Positions 19,191 to 28,806 of a stretch of DNA of 64,000 nt are shown one piece after another. Below the pieces are notes generated by a model. It was not told the DNA's origin, made no database searches, and saw only the letters and a list, made by a program, of their open reading frames with translations. The first letter of the stretch is position 1; each line of letters begins with the position of its first letter. The position numbers and the translations under genes were made by a program. This stretch comes from Aequorivita sp. (GTDB taxonomy: Bacteria > Bacteroidota > Bacteroidia > Flavobacteriales > Flavobacteriaceae), in contig JAGXGE010000004.1 of NCBI GenBank assembly GCA_024637015.1, positions 186,001 to 250,000 on the forward strand. The letters are read 5' to 3'.

Positions 19191-20450
19191 ATGGAAAACT
19201 TGAAAATATATTCTGGGGAATCACTCGAAGGCAATTTTTACGCCATCGGTCTCAACTACAAAAAAGCAGATGCTGAAATACGTGGCCATTTCAGTATCGA
19301 TGATACCGCAAAAGAGAATATCCTTTTGCAGGCCAAAGCAGACGGCATTCCTTCGCTTACCGTTATTTCTACCTGCAATAGAACCGAACTTTACGGTTTT
19401 GCGCAGCATCCGTACCAACTTATAAAATTACTTTGCGAACACACCAACGGCACTGTTGAAGAGTTTGAAAAAGTAGCCTACATTTATAAAAACCACGATG
19501 CGGTTTCGCATCTTTTTAACGTGGGGACGGGACTTGACAGTCAGATTTTAGGTGATTTTGAAATTATAAGCCAGTTGCGCAACGCCTTTCGTGAATCCAA
19601 AAAGTGTGATATTATCAATCCATTTACAGAGCGCCTTGTCAATGCAGTCATTCAGGCTAGCAAGCGGATCAAAAACGAAACTGGAATTTCTTCTGGTACT
19701 ACTTCGGTGAGTTTTGCCGCCGTTCAATATATTATGGCCCGCGTGCCATACGTTTCTGATAAAAATCTTTTGCTTTTCGGAACAGGTAAAATAGGTAGAA
19801 ATACCTGTGAAAACCTGATAAAGCATACCAAAAATAAACATATAACACTTATAAACCGTACAAAGGAAAAGGCTGAAAAGGTAGCTGGTAAATTCAATTT
19901 GATTGTAAAAGAATATGCCGACATTCAAAGTGAAATTGCCCAAGCCGACGTGCTGATTGTAGCAACTGGTGCACAGCAACCCACTATCTCTAAAGAGCTT
20001 TTGCATCTTAAAAGACCCTTATTGATTTTGGATCTTTCCATTCCGAAAAACGTGGCTCACGATGTTACCGAAAATGAATTGGTGACCTTGGTGCATATGG
20101 ACCATCTTTCTGCGGTAACTGACAATACATTGGAAAAGCGCGCAGCACAACTTCCTTTAGCGAAAGAAATCATTGCTGAAATAGAAAAGGAATTCAACCA
20201 ATGGGCAGACCACCGCAAATTTGCACCTACCATTAAAGCCTTGAAAAACAAGCTTGCAGAAATTAAAGCTGCTGAAATTGATAATCAGCGTAAAAAAATT
20301 GTTGGTTTTAATGAAGAGCAGGCCGAGATAATAAGCGACCGCCTCATTCAAAAAATCACTACGCATCTAGCAAACCACCTAAAAGGCGAAGCAGCCTCCG
20401 CCGAAAGTATAGAACTCATAAGAAGGGTTTTTCAACTTGAAACTGCCTAA
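19191..20450 (+). CDS. hemA: Glutamyl-tRNA reductase
   Basis: HemA reduces glutamyl-tRNA to glutamate-1-semialdehyde, the first committed step of C5-pathway haem synthesis. Starting from 19191 the protein has 419 residues. The catalytic Cys62 lies in ISTCNRTELYG, the NADPH fold is at LLLFGTGKIGRNTCENL, and there is a C-terminal dimerisation helix region. An upstream in-frame ATG at 19164 would add nine hydrophobic residues, but it lies before the promoter -7 box. hemL, needed for the next step, is not in the window. hemC follows two bases after the stop. Confidence 0.94.
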   Translation: MENLKIYSGESLEGNFYAIGLNYKKADAEIRGHFSIDDTAKENILLQAKADGIPSLTVISTCNRTELYGFAQHPYQLIKLLCEHTNGTVEEFEKVAYIYKNHDAVSHLFNVGTGLDSQILGDFEIISQLRNAFRESKKCDIINPFTERLVNAVIQASKRIKNETGISSGTTSVSFAAVQYIMARVPYVSDKNLLLFGTGKIGRNTCENLIKHTKNKHITLINRTKEKAEKVAGKFNLIVKEYADIQSEIAQADVLIVATGAQQPTISKELLHLKRPLLILDLSIPKNVAHDVTENELVTLVHMDHLSAVTDNTLEKRAAQLPLAKEIIAEIEKEFNQWADHRKFAPTIKALKNKLAEIKAAEIDNQRKKIVGFNEEQAEIISDRLIQKITTHLANHLKGEAASAESIELIRRVFQLETA

Positions 20451-20452
20451 AC

Positions 20453-21364
20453 TTGAAAAGGATAATCCGCATCGGCACCCGCGATAGCGAACTTGCTCTT
20501 TGGCAAGCCAATATTGTAAAGTCTAAACTTGAAAATTTAGGATACACTACACAACTGGTCGCCGTAAAAGCTGAAGGTGATTTGGTTTTAGACAAACCCC
20601 TTTATGAAATGGGTATTACGGGTATTTTCACAAAAACGTTGGATGTTGCAATGCTAAACGGAACAGTTGATGTTGCCGTGCACAGTATGAAAGATGTTCC
20701 AACACAGCTTCCTAAAGGCATTGTGCAAACCGCAGTTTTGGAGCGTGCTTCTTCTGAAGATATTTTGGTAATAAAAGATAAAATTGATTTTGAAAAACCT
20801 TGCACCGTTGCCACTGGAAGTTTGAGAAGACAAGCACAATGGCTACATCGCTATACTAACCATAAGGTTGTAAATTTGCGCGGAAACGTAAATACGCGCC
20901 TTCAAAAACTGAAGGACAATAATTGGCAGGGTGCCATTTTCGCGAAAGCCGGATTGCAAAGAATTGATTTATTACCGGAAAATTTTTTAGATTTAGATTG
21001 GATGCTTCCTGCTCCTGCACAAGGCGCAATGGTTGTTGTAGCTCTTGAAAATGACACATTTACTATTGAAGCTACTTCAAAATTAAACCATAAACCTTCT
21101 GAAATTTGCACACATATTGAACGTGAATTTTTAAAGACTTTGGAAGGTGGTTGCACTGCACCCATTGGTGCCTTTGCGGAAATAATTGGTGATGAAATTC
21201 TTTTTAAAGGATGTCTTTTTTCATTAGATGGACAAACGAAACTTGAAGTTGAAAATAAAGTTTTAATATCTAAATACAAGGGTTTCGGGAAGGATTGTGC
21301 TAAATTTATTCTCAGCAATGGCGGATCTGAATTGATGCATTCCATAAAGAATCAACTGAAATGA
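20453..21364 (+). CDS. hemC: Hydroxymethylbilane synthase (porphobilinogen deaminase)
   Basis: HemC joins four porphobilinogen units into hydroxymethylbilane. The start is a TTG codon at 20453, two bases after the hemA stop. No ATG is suitably placed, and the family N-terminus (IRIGTRDSELALWQA) begins at once. The dipyrromethane cofactor attaches to Cys234 in LEGGCTAPIGAF. Arg-rich substrate motifs ATGSLRRQAQW and NLRGNVNTRLQKL are present. The length of 303 residues is normal. Its stop overlaps the trkH start by four bases (ATGA). Confidence 0.95.
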   Translation: MKRIIRIGTRDSELALWQANIVKSKLENLGYTTQLVAVKAEGDLVLDKPLYEMGITGIFTKTLDVAMLNGTVDVAVHSMKDVPTQLPKGIVQTAVLERASSEDILVIKDKIDFEKPCTVATGSLRRQAQWLHRYTNHKVVNLRGNVNTRLQKLKDNNWQGAIFAKAGLQRIDLLPENFLDLDWMLPAPAQGAMVVVALENDTFTIEATSKLNHKPSEICTHIEREFLKTLEGGCTAPIGAFAEIIGDEILFKGCLFSLDGQTKLEVENKVLISKYKGFGKDCAKFILSNGGSELMHSIKNQLK

Positions 21365-23112
21365 GCCTTTGGAGAAAAACAAGCCTGACGAACGTCGTAG
21401 TTTGGTTTTTGGACCTCGGTCTGCTCGCATTTTTGATTTTTGACTTCGGCTTTGAAAATTTCAATGACTTTAGGAAGTACAAGCTCATTGTGCTCCCCAG
21501 CTTGTTGTTTGCATTGATTGCTTTTAACTTCTACAAATACTACAGATACCGAAAAGACTCAGATGTTAACCGAAGTAGTAGGATAAACTTGTTCATGTTA
21601 CTGTTGCTGATTGTGCTCGAGTTCATTATGATTTTGGCCAATTATGAAACTTCGGTGGTTGAAACCTTTTTTAACGCACGCTATGTTATAGAATATGGGC
21701 TGTTGTTTTATTTTTTTATACGGCTCACGTTTCTGCTTCGGAAAGTTTACAGCATTTATTTTAACCCTGCCATACTTTTTGTTGGCAGTTTTGCTATTAT
21801 AGCACTTGCAGGAACATTTTTATTATTACTCCCTAGTGCTACCACCGTCGATATAACGTTTACCGATGCACTTTTTACAGCCACAAGCGCAACGACAGTT
21901 ACAGGTCTTATAGTTGTTGACACGGCTAAGGATTTCACACCCTTTGGACAAACCATTATAATGATCTTGTTCCAAATTGGTGGTTTGGGGATGTTGACAT
22001 TTACTTCCTTCTTTGCCTATTTCTTCAAAAGTGGGGCTTCCTTTAAAGAAAGCCTTTATATGAAAGATATTTTAGGGCACGACAAATTGAACAGCGTGAT
22101 GCGCACCGTGATGCAGATTGTACTTTTCTCTTTGGTTTTGGAAGGTATTGGCGCTTTGTTGATTTATTATTCTTTGGCGCATATCGATTCCTTCAAACAC
22201 AGAGGGTTTTTCGCTGTTTTTCACGCCATTTCAGCATATTGTAATGCAGGGTTTTCAATTGCTTCAGACGGACTTTACGATACGGGATTGCGATTTAATT
22301 ATTATATGCAGTGGGTTGTAATGGCACTCATTGTTTTTGGAGGCTTAGGATATCACATTGCATATAATGTGATTCAATATTTCAAAAAACTAATTACCAA
22401 TATTTTCAGCAAAAACGATCGGGTTTTTATTTCGCGGGTAATCAATTTGAATACCAAAATTGTACTCTATACTACTGTAATATTGATTGTTGGTGGAGCA
22501 GTTTTCTTTTTATTCTCTGAGCAGCAAACCAATCTTTTGGAACATAAAACAGCCTTTGGAAAATTTACAACAGCAATGTTTTCTTCGGTAACTTCGCGTA
22601 CCGCTGGTTTCAACACAGTAGATATGGCCGACTTTACCATTCCTGGCATCTTATTTATGATTTTTCTAATGTGGATTGGAGCATCTCCAGCGTCAACGGG
22701 TGGTGGTATTAAAACCACGACCTTTGCATTGGCAACCTTAAATATTTTTTCCATTGCGCGCAATAAAAAATATATTGAAATCGGAACCCGAAGAATTGCG
22801 ACTGAAGCGGTGCAACGAGCATTTGCAATTATATCAATCTCCTTGGCGAGTATTGGGACAGGTGTTTTGTTATTGCTTATTTTTAATCCAGAGTTTTCAC
22901 TAATTCAGATTGCGTTCGAAGTGTTTTCAGCCTTTTCAACAGTGGGGCTTTCTATGGGAGTTACCTCACAGCTTTCAGAATACAGCAAATACGTAATTAT
23001 CTTTTTGATGTTCTTTGGAAGAATTGGCTTGCTGAACCTTATGATCGGTCTTTTAAGAAGCGTCGGGAAAACCGAATATACTTATCCCGAAGAAAATATT
23101 TTGATTAACTAA
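21361..23112 (+). CDS. trkH: TrkH-family potassium uptake channel subunit
   Basis: TrkH forms the K+-conducting subunit in the inner membrane. The 583-residue protein shows the four selectivity-loop repeats: ATSATTVTGL, AYCNAGFSIAS, TSRTAGFNTVD and SAFSTVGLSMG. About ten membrane helices are predicted, and the N-terminus is longer than that of E. coli TrkH. It is translationally coupled to hemC by an ATGA overlap and is followed by its regulatory partner trkA. A K+ channel between hemC and hemD is an unusual operon neighbour. Confidence 0.92.
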   Translation: MSLWRKTSLTNVVVWFLDLGLLAFLIFDFGFENFNDFRKYKLIVLPSLLFALIAFNFYKYYRYRKDSDVNRSSRINLFMLLLLIVLEFIMILANYETSVVETFFNARYVIEYGLLFYFFIRLTFLLRKVYSIYFNPAILFVGSFAIIALAGTFLLLLPSATTVDITFTDALFTATSATTVTGLIVVDTAKDFTPFGQTIIMILFQIGGLGMLTFTSFFAYFFKSGASFKESLYMKDILGHDKLNSVMRTVMQIVLFSLVLEGIGALLIYYSLAHIDSFKHRGFFAVFHAISAYCNAGFSIASDGLYDTGLRFNYYMQWVVMALIVFGGLGYHIAYNVIQYFKKLITNIFSKNDRVFISRVINLNTKIVLYTTVILIVGGAVFFLFSEQQTNLLEHKTAFGKFTTAMFSSVTSRTAGFNTVDMADFTIPGILFMIFLMWIGASPASTGGGIKTTTFALATLNIFSIARNKKYIEIGTRRIATEAVQRAFAIISISLASIGTGVLLLLIFNPEFSLIQIAFEVFSAFSTVGLSMGVTSQLSEYSKYVIIFLMFFGRIGLLNLMIGLLRSVGKTEYTYPEENILIN

Positions 23113-23143
23113 AGTATCAGTTAATTTTTTTAAAAATTAAATT

Positions 23144-23848
23144 ATGAAAATAGTAGTTATTGGTCTTGGAAATTTCGGAATGTCTCTGGCTGTAAATCTT
23201 TCAAATACAGGTAACGAAGTGATTGTTGCAGACCACGATCTTGAAAAAATAGAACAGATAAAAGATAAAGTGGCCCATGCAGTAGCTATCGATGCTACTA
23301 ATGAAAACGCCTATCAGTCATTACCACTAAAAAATGCCGATTTAGCGATTATTGCCATTGGTGAAAAAAATGGCGCTGCCATTATGAGTACTGCAATTGT
23401 GAAAAAATTGACAAAAGCAAAAATCATTTCGCGGTCTGCATCTGCATTGGAAGATACCATTCTTGAAGCAATGGGTGTAGACCAAATAATTCATCCAGAA
23501 CAGGAATATGCAGAAAGGTTCACGAAAAAAATCAATTTAAAAGGAAGTATTGACAACTTTGAAATTGATGATGAACACTTGGTTTCGGAAGTTGAGGTTT
23601 GTAAATCTTTGGTGGGAAAGACCATTCAGGAATCAGATTTCCGAAAGAATTTTAACCTCAACATAATTACAATAATCCGTAGAAAGCAACATACCAATTT
23701 ACTCGGAAGAATTGTTGAAAAGAAAGAAGTAGTAGGCCTTCCCACTCCAGATACGATTTTTCAAATGGACGATATTCTAGTGGTATTCGGAAAGGACGCC
23801 GACATAAAGAAATATCTTAAAAACTATGCCAGTAGTTCTATCAACTAA
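23144..23848 (+). CDS. trkA: TrkA/KtrA-type regulatory subunit of the K+ uptake system
   Basis: A 234-residue cytoplasmic RCK protein that gates TrkH. The N-terminal Rossmann domain has the nucleotide-binding motif GLGNFGMSLA at residues 7-16 and an acidic residue at the end of strand 2 (VIVADHD). The C-terminal part (about residues 150-234) is a TrkA_C domain. The single-RCK length matches KtrA rather than the double-domain enteric TrkA. Its last 23 bases overlap the start of hemD. Confidence 0.9.
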   Translation: MKIVVIGLGNFGMSLAVNLSNTGNEVIVADHDLEKIEQIKDKVAHAVAIDATNENAYQSLPLKNADLAIIAIGEKNGAAIMSTAIVKKLTKAKIISRSASALEDTILEAMGVDQIIHPEQEYAERFTKKINLKGSIDNFEIDDEHLVSEVEVCKSLVGKTIQESDFRKNFNLNIITIIRRKQHTNLLGRIVEKKEVVGLPTPDTIFQMDDILVVFGKDADIKKYLKNYASSSIN

Positions 23849-24479
23849 AAAGCTAAATGAAAGCCAAAAGTCATTGCTGCTGCAAGCGGGAGCTTCACTG
23901 GTGGAATACAATGCTATAAAAATAGATTTTGTTCCTTTTGAAGTTTCCTCACCTATTGTAAACGCAATTTTTACAAGCCAGAACGCGATAAAATCGATTC
24001 AAGATTCAAGCTTTGGGATTCAAGATTGTTATTGCGTAGGAGAAAAAACGAAATTGGCTTTGGAGGCAAACGGTCAAAAAGTGATTAAAATGACCGAATA
24101 TGCTTCCGAATTGGCAGATTATTTGGTGAAAAATCACAAAAATGACTCCTTCCATTTTTTTTGTGGAAATATTCGAAGTGATGAAATACCTTCAAAATTA
24201 AAAGAAAACAATATTCCTTTTGAAGAAATTGAAGTTTACAAAACAACGCTAAACCCTAAGAAATTTGAAATTCAATTTGATGCAGTTTTGTTTTTTAGCC
24301 CAAGTGGAGTGAAAAGCTTTTTTTCGGAAAATAAATTAGATGCTGCAAAAGCCATTTGCATAGGTACGACAACCGCTTCCGAAGTAAAAAAATACACTAA
24401 AAACGTGGTAGTTTCAAACACCACAACCGTAGAAAGCGTAATTGCCAAAGCGGTAAATACATTAAAAAACGATGATTAA
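23826..24479 (+). CDS. hemD: Uroporphyrinogen-III synthase
   Basis: HemD closes hydroxymethylbilane while inverting ring D. The family is poorly conserved, but the 217-residue length fits. Two alternating alpha/beta halves are visible, as are typical segments such as [30 protein letters not shown] and [14 protein letters not shown]. It overlaps trkA and hemE, and its position between hemC and hemE supports the call. Confidence 0.87.
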   Translation: MPVVLSTKKLNESQKSLLLQAGASLVEYNAIKIDFVPFEVSSPIVNAIFTSQNAIKSIQDSSFGIQDCYCVGEKTKLALEANGQKVIKMTEYASELADYLVKNHKNDSFHFFCGNIRSDEIPSKLKENNIPFEEIEVYKTTLNPKKFEIQFDAVLFFSPSGVKSFFSENKLDAAKAICIGTTTASEVKKYTKNVVVSNTTTVESVIAKAVNTLKNDD

Positions 24480-25500
24480 AAACGATTTATTCTTAAAAGC
24501 CCTCCGCGGTGAAACCGTTGAACGACCACCTGTTTGGATGATGCGCCAAGCTGGAAGATATTTGCCCGAATTTCAAGAAATTAAGGCGAAATACGACTTT
24601 TTCACCCGTTGCCAAACCCCAGAACTCGCAAGTGAAATCACTGTACAACCCATCCGCAGATACGGAATGGATGCCGCTATTTTATTCAGTGATATTTTAG
24701 TCATTCCACAAGCGATGAACATTCATGTGGAAATGAAACCAGGCGTTGGCCCTTGGTTGCCAGACCCAATACGTTCCTCAAAAGATTTGGAGCGCGTGAT
24801 TGTGCCAGATATTAACGAAACACTTGGCTACGTAATGGAAGCCATAAAAATGACCAAAGAAAAACTGAATGACGAAATTCCGTTGATCGGTTTCGCTGGA
24901 AGTCCGTGGACTATTTTATGTTATTGTGTGCAAGGCCAAGGCTCAAAGAATTTTGACATAGCAAAGGAATTCTGCTTTACCCAACCTGTTGCAGCGCATG
25001 AATTGCTTCAGAAAATAACTGATACCACGATTTTATATTTAAAAGAAAAAGTAAAGGCTGGTGTAAACGCCGTACAAGTTTTTGATAGCTGGGGTGGGAT
25101 GCTTTCGCCAACTGATTATCAAGAATTCAGCTGGAAATACATACAGCAAATTATTGATGCGCTGAAAGATGAAACTCACGTAATCGCTTTTGGAAAAGGA
25201 TGCTGGTTTGCTCTGGACACGATGGCGAAAAGTGGTGCTTCGGCCTTAGGTATTGATTGGACTTGTTCGCCTAAAAACGCCCGTTATTTAACTGGAGGGA
25301 AAATCACTTTGCAAGGAAATTTTGATCCAACCAGACTTTTCAGTCCACCTTCAGAAATAAAAAAGATGGTGAAGCAAATGATTGATGAATTTGGAAAGGA
25401 CCGCTATATTGTGAATTTGGGTCACGGAATTTTACCGAATATTCCTTTGGAAAATGCAGGTACTTTTATTGAAGCTGTGAAAGAATACAAGCAAGAATAA
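24472..25500 (+). CDS. hemE: Uroporphyrinogen decarboxylase
   Basis: HemE removes four carboxyl groups from uroporphyrinogen III to give coproporphyrinogen III. The 342-residue protein contains the N-terminal signature [16 protein letters not shown] and the second signature [16 protein letters not shown]. It also has the catalytic Asp region [13 protein letters not shown] and the C-terminal [14 protein letters not shown]. It overlaps hemD by eight bases, and the next gene begins directly after its stop. Confidence 0.96.
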   Translation: MIKNDLFLKALRGETVERPPVWMMRQAGRYLPEFQEIKAKYDFFTRCQTPELASEITVQPIRRYGMDAAILFSDILVIPQAMNIHVEMKPGVGPWLPDPIRSSKDLERVIVPDINETLGYVMEAIKMTKEKLNDEIPLIGFAGSPWTILCYCVQGQGSKNFDIAKEFCFTQPVAAHELLQKITDTTILYLKEKVKAGVNAVQVFDSWGGMLSPTDYQEFSWKYIQQIIDALKDETHVIAFGKGCWFALDTMAKSGASALGIDWTCSPKNARYLTGGKITLQGNFDPTRLFSPPSEIKKMVKQMIDEFGKDRYIVNLGHGILPNIPLENAGTFIEAVKEYKQE

Positions 25501-25986
25501 ATGCTTTGGCGGATTTTAAAGAACCTTAATTTTAAGCAACTTTTTGGGTTGCTCTGGTTGTTTTTAAAAAATCCGATTTTTGCTATCCCAACTATTTTTG
25601 CGACAAAACGATGTATGAACATTGCATATGAGGAATACGGGAGCAAGCATCATTTAAACAACAAAGCGAATGCATTTAGACATGCACTGTGGGTTATTTT
25701 GATAATCCGAAAATGCTTAAAGTGGAAGAATAATGAAGAAAAAGTAAAAGCGTGGGCAAAAACATTTACGGATTGGCATGAAGATTTCTCACCAAACGAA
25801 GCTTTGGAAAGAGTAATGGATATGCACAATAATCAAATGGGAATCCTTTATTTTGAAGAAGTAAAAGGTAAAAATGAAACTGAAATCATTTCACTTTTAA
25901 AACAAAAAACTTCGGAAGCGGCAAAAATTGAAACGGTTGAAGAAACAAACAAGTATGAAAGACAACTTGTTTTTATTGAAGAATAA
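25501..25986 (+). CDS. DUF6973-like protein of unknown function
   Basis: A 161-residue protein whose ATG is the codon immediately after the hemE stop. It has a short hydrophobic segment near residues 17-30 and the spaced pattern NAFRHALW (about 58-65), DWHED (about 96-100) and MDMHNNQMG (about 108-116). That His/Asp/Asn layout recalls DUF6973-type proteins and suggests metal or phosphodiester chemistry, but no activity is known to me. Tight coupling to hemE and the next gene means it is in the haem operon. Confidence 0.7.
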   Translation: MLWRILKNLNFKQLFGLLWLFLKNPIFAIPTIFATKRCMNIAYEEYGSKHHLNNKANAFRHALWVILIIRKCLKWKNNEEKVKAWAKTFTDWHEDFSPNEALERVMDMHNNQMGILYFEEVKGKNETEIISLLKQKTSEAAKIETVEETNKYERQLVFIEE

Positions 25987-26742
25987 ATGATTAAAAATAT
26001 TCTAAAAGGCATAAAAGCATACGCAGGAACTTTCAACCTCATCGGAAAACTTGGGCTTTGGAAATACTTTGGCGTGCCTATGGCCATTAGTTTTATCACA
26101 GCAGTTCTGATTGGCTTTTCCGCTTGGGGATTGAGTGATAACCTGGGAGCATTTATTTCAAAAATTTGGTTTTGGGAATGGGGCGCAGAAACTTTCAGAA
26201 CTATTAGTGATTTCATTGGAGCTATAATAATCATTGCTTTGGGAATCATTTTGTATCGGCATATTGTAATGGCGTTGAGTGCCCCTTTTATGAGTCCCGT
26301 TTCTGAAAAAATTGAAAAACACCTTTTCGGAACCAACCATTCGCATAGAAATACATCAAATGCAGAGCAGCTTTGGCGCGGAGTAAGAATAAATATGAGA
26401 AATCTATTGATGGAACTATTGCTAACCATTCCAATAATTTTGATAGGTTTTATACCTGTGATTGGAATTATTTCTTCTGTACTTTTGTTTTTGGTGCAGA
26501 GCTATTACGCGGGTTTTGGGAATATGGATTATACGCTGGAAAGGCATTATAAATATTCAGAGAGTATTCAATTTGTACGTAGAAATAGAGGTTTGGCCAT
26601 CGGCAACGGAATCGTTTTTATGCTGATGCTTTTAATTCCCGTAATTGGGATTATTTTGGTTTTGCCTCTTTCTGTAACCGCAGCGAGTACAGAGACTTTA
26701 AGGGTTTTGGAAAACGCTAAATCAGTTCAGAAAAAATTATAA
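25987..26742 (+). CDS. EI24/CysZ-like membrane protein
   Basis: This 251-residue inner-membrane protein begins directly after the preceding stop. Four or more hydrophobic helices are visible, including one each near residues 30-55, 75-95, 137-163 and 200-228. The motif SAPFMSPVSEKIE and the overall plan match the EI24/CysZ superfamily, which includes sulfate permeases. Its substrate cannot be told from sequence. Its stop overlaps the hemF start by one base (TAATG). Confidence 0.78.
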   Translation: MIKNILKGIKAYAGTFNLIGKLGLWKYFGVPMAISFITAVLIGFSAWGLSDNLGAFISKIWFWEWGAETFRTISDFIGAIIIIALGIILYRHIVMALSAPFMSPVSEKIEKHLFGTNHSHRNTSNAEQLWRGVRINMRNLLMELLLTIPIILIGFIPVIGIISSVLLFLVQSYYAGFGNMDYTLERHYKYSESIQFVRRNRGLAIGNGIVFMLMLLIPVIGIILVLPLSVTAASTETLRVLENAKSVQKKL

Positions 26743-27677
26743 TGAAAGAGAAATTTGTAGCATACATAAAGAATTTGCAAAACGAAATTACTTCCGCTTT
26801 GGAAGAAATTGACGGAAAGGCCAAATTTAAAGAAGATAAATGGACACGCGAAGAAGGTGGTGGTGGCCAGACCCGTGTGATTGAAAACGGGAACGTTTTT
26901 GAAAAAGGCGGCGTAAACATCAGCGAGGTTTTTGGGAAACTGCCAGAAAGTATGCAAGCGTATTTTGGCGTGAAAGATGCCGATTTCTTTGCCTGTGGCC
27001 TCAGCTTGGTACTTCACCCAAAGAGCCCCATGGTGCCAACAGTTCATGCCAACTGGCGGTATTTTGAAATGTATGATGCCGAAGGAAACACTGTCGATAG
27101 CTGGTTTGGTGGTGGGCAGGATTTAACGCCTTATTATCTGTTTGAAGAAGATGCAAAACATTTTCACCAAGTTTGCAAAATCGCCTGCGACAAGCATAAT
27201 GAAGGGTTTTATGAAACCTATAAAAAGCGCTGCGACGAATATTTCTGGAATTCGCATCGCGAGGAAGCACGCGGTATTGGGGGGTTGTTTTTCGATTACC
27301 TCAAGTCTTCCGTAGCCTCGGCGAAGGATGATAAAAATATCGTAACAGAAATGACAATGCAGGATTGGTATAATTTTGTAACCGAAGTAGGTAATAGCTT
27401 TTTGGAGTGCTACCTTCCTATTGTTGAAAGAAGAAAAGATCTTTCTTATAATGAAGAAAATAAAAATTGGCAAGAAATACGCCGTGGGCGTTATGTTGAG
27501 TTTAACCTCGTCCACGATAAGGGAACGCTGTTCGGTCTAAAAACCAATGGGCGTATTGAAAGTATTTTGATGAGCCTTCCGCCTGTTGTTCAATGGAAAT
27601 ATGACCATCATCCTGAGAAGGGAAGTAAGGAAGAGAAACTTGTTGAAGTTTTAAAAAATCCAAGAAGTTGGGTTTAA
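26742..27677 (+). CDS. hemF: Oxygen-dependent coproporphyrinogen-III oxidase
   Basis: HemF uses O2 to decarboxylate coproporphyrinogen III to protoporphyrinogen IX. Family motifs are clear in the 311-residue protein: the glycine-rich REEGGGGQTRVIENG near residue 36, VHANWRYFEMYD, WFGGGQDLTPYY near residue 121, and RRGRYVEFNLVHDKGT. Choice of the aerobic enzyme rather than hemN in this cluster indicates an oxygen-using lifestyle. It is the last gene of the tightly packed hemA-hemF run. Confidence 0.95.
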   Translation: MKEKFVAYIKNLQNEITSALEEIDGKAKFKEDKWTREEGGGGQTRVIENGNVFEKGGVNISEVFGKLPESMQAYFGVKDADFFACGLSLVLHPKSPMVPTVHANWRYFEMYDAEGNTVDSWFGGGQDLTPYYLFEEDAKHFHQVCKIACDKHNEGFYETYKKRCDEYFWNSHREEARGIGGLFFDYLKSSVASAKDDKNIVTEMTMQDWYNFVTEVGNSFLECYLPIVERRKDLSYNEENKNWQEIRRGRYVEFNLVHDKGTLFGLKTNGRIESILMSLPPVVQWKYDHHPEKGSKEEKLVEVLKNPRSWV

Positions 27678-27686
27678 CGAATGTCC

Positions 27687-27753
27687 CCTCGAGCGTAGTC
27701 GAGAGGTTATTTGAAATTATAGAATAATAAGTAGGTTTTGACTGCGCTCGACC
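27687..27753. repeat. Inverted pair of short TCGAGCG(T/C)AGTC intergenic repeats
   Basis: CCTCGAGCGTAGTC at 27687-27700 is repeated in inverted form as GACTGCGCTCGACC at 27740-27753. The left copy itself folds (CTCGA/TCGAG). A related element, CTGAGCTTGTCGAAG, occurs at 55591-55605. These look like the small dispersed palindromic repeats found between genes in many flavobacterial genomes. Confidence 0.55.
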
Positions 27754-27771
27754 TTACAAAATTTTAAGATT

Positions 27772-28761
27772 ATGTACCCATTAAGAAGAAACAGAAGATT
27801 GCGAACCAATGAAAGCATGCGAAGCTTGGTTCGTGAAACTATTATTAGCCCAAATGATTTTATTGTGCCACTTTTTGTGGTGGAAGGAAAGGGTGTAAAG
27901 GAGGAAATTGCTTCGATGCCTAATTATTATAGACTGAGTTTGGATATGCTTCAAAAAGAAGTAAAAGAGCTTTGGAAACTTGGGTTGAAGTCGGTTTTAC
28001 TTTTCGTAAAAGTTGATGATAAGCTAAAAGACAATAGCGGAAAAGAAGCATTAAATGCTGATGGATTGATGCAGCGTGCCATAAAAACGGTAAAAAATGC
28101 TGTTCCAGAAATGATTGTGATGACCGATGTTGCCATGGATCCTTTTTCGGTTTATGGCCACGACGGGATTATTTCCGAAGGGAGGGTTTTGAATGATGAT
28201 ACAAATGCAGTTTTAGCTGAAATGTCCCTAAGCCATGCAAAGGCAGGAGCTGATATAGTAGCGCCCAGCGATATGATGGACGGCCGTATTTTTGAAATTA
28301 GAACACTTTTGGAAGATGAAGGTTTTTACAATACAGGAATTATGGCTTACAGCGCCAAATATGCCTCTGCTTTTTACGGTCCTTTCCGCGATGCACTGGA
28401 TTCTGCGCCAGTGGATGTGAAAGATATTCCGAAGGACAAGAAAACCTATCAAATGGATTACGGAAACCGCGAAGAGGCCATCCGTGAGACGTTAATGGAT
28501 ATTGACGAAGGCGCGGATATCGTGATGGTAAAACCGGGGCTTTGCTATTTGGATATTGTTCGCGAAATAAAGGACGCAGTGACTGTTCCCGTAGCGGTTT
28601 ATCAGGTAAGTGGTGAGTATGCGATGCTGAAAGCTGCCGCAGAAAAGGGCTGGCTAGATCACGATGCGGTAATGATGGAGCAGATTACGGCCATTAAAAG
28701 AGCGGGAGCTTCAATGATTGCAAGCTATTTTGCAAAGGACATTGTCAAGTTAATTAATTAG
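27772..28761 (+). CDS. hemB: Delta-aminolevulinic acid dehydratase (porphobilinogen synthase)
   Basis: HemB condenses two 5-aminolevulinate molecules into porphobilinogen. The 329-residue protein carries both Schiff-base lysines: Lys196 in YSAKYASAFYGPFR and Lys254 in VMVKPGLCYLDIV. The metal-site region around VMTDVAMDPFSVYGHDG lacks the Cys triad of Zn enzymes, so it is probably the Mg/K-type form. It lies 94 bp after hemF, separated by the short inverted repeats, and may have its own promoter. Confidence 0.95.
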   Translation: MYPLRRNRRLRTNESMRSLVRETIISPNDFIVPLFVVEGKGVKEEIASMPNYYRLSLDMLQKEVKELWKLGLKSVLLFVKVDDKLKDNSGKEALNADGLMQRAIKTVKNAVPEMIVMTDVAMDPFSVYGHDGIISEGRVLNDDTNAVLAEMSLSHAKAGADIVAPSDMMDGRIFEIRTLLEDEGFYNTGIMAYSAKYASAFYGPFRDALDSAPVDVKDIPKDKKTYQMDYGNREEAIRETLMDIDEGADIVMVKPGLCYLDIVREIKDAVTVPVAVYQVSGEYAMLKAAAEKGWLDHDAVMMEQITAIKRAGASMIASYFAKDIVKLIN

Positions 28762-28770
28762 CAAAATTTT

Positions 28771-28802
28771 TTGTTTAGCAATTCAAATTTGATATACATT
28801 TG
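28771..28802 (+). promoter_or_regulatory. Bacteroidetes-type promoter before the small secreted protein gene
   Basis: TTG (28771-28773) and TACATTTG (28795-28802) are separated by 21 bases, fitting the TTG/TAnnTTTG promoter. The -7 box ends only four bases before the GTG start at 28807, which implies a leaderless or nearly leaderless mRNA. Confidence 0.5.
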
Positions 28803-28806
28803 ATGT

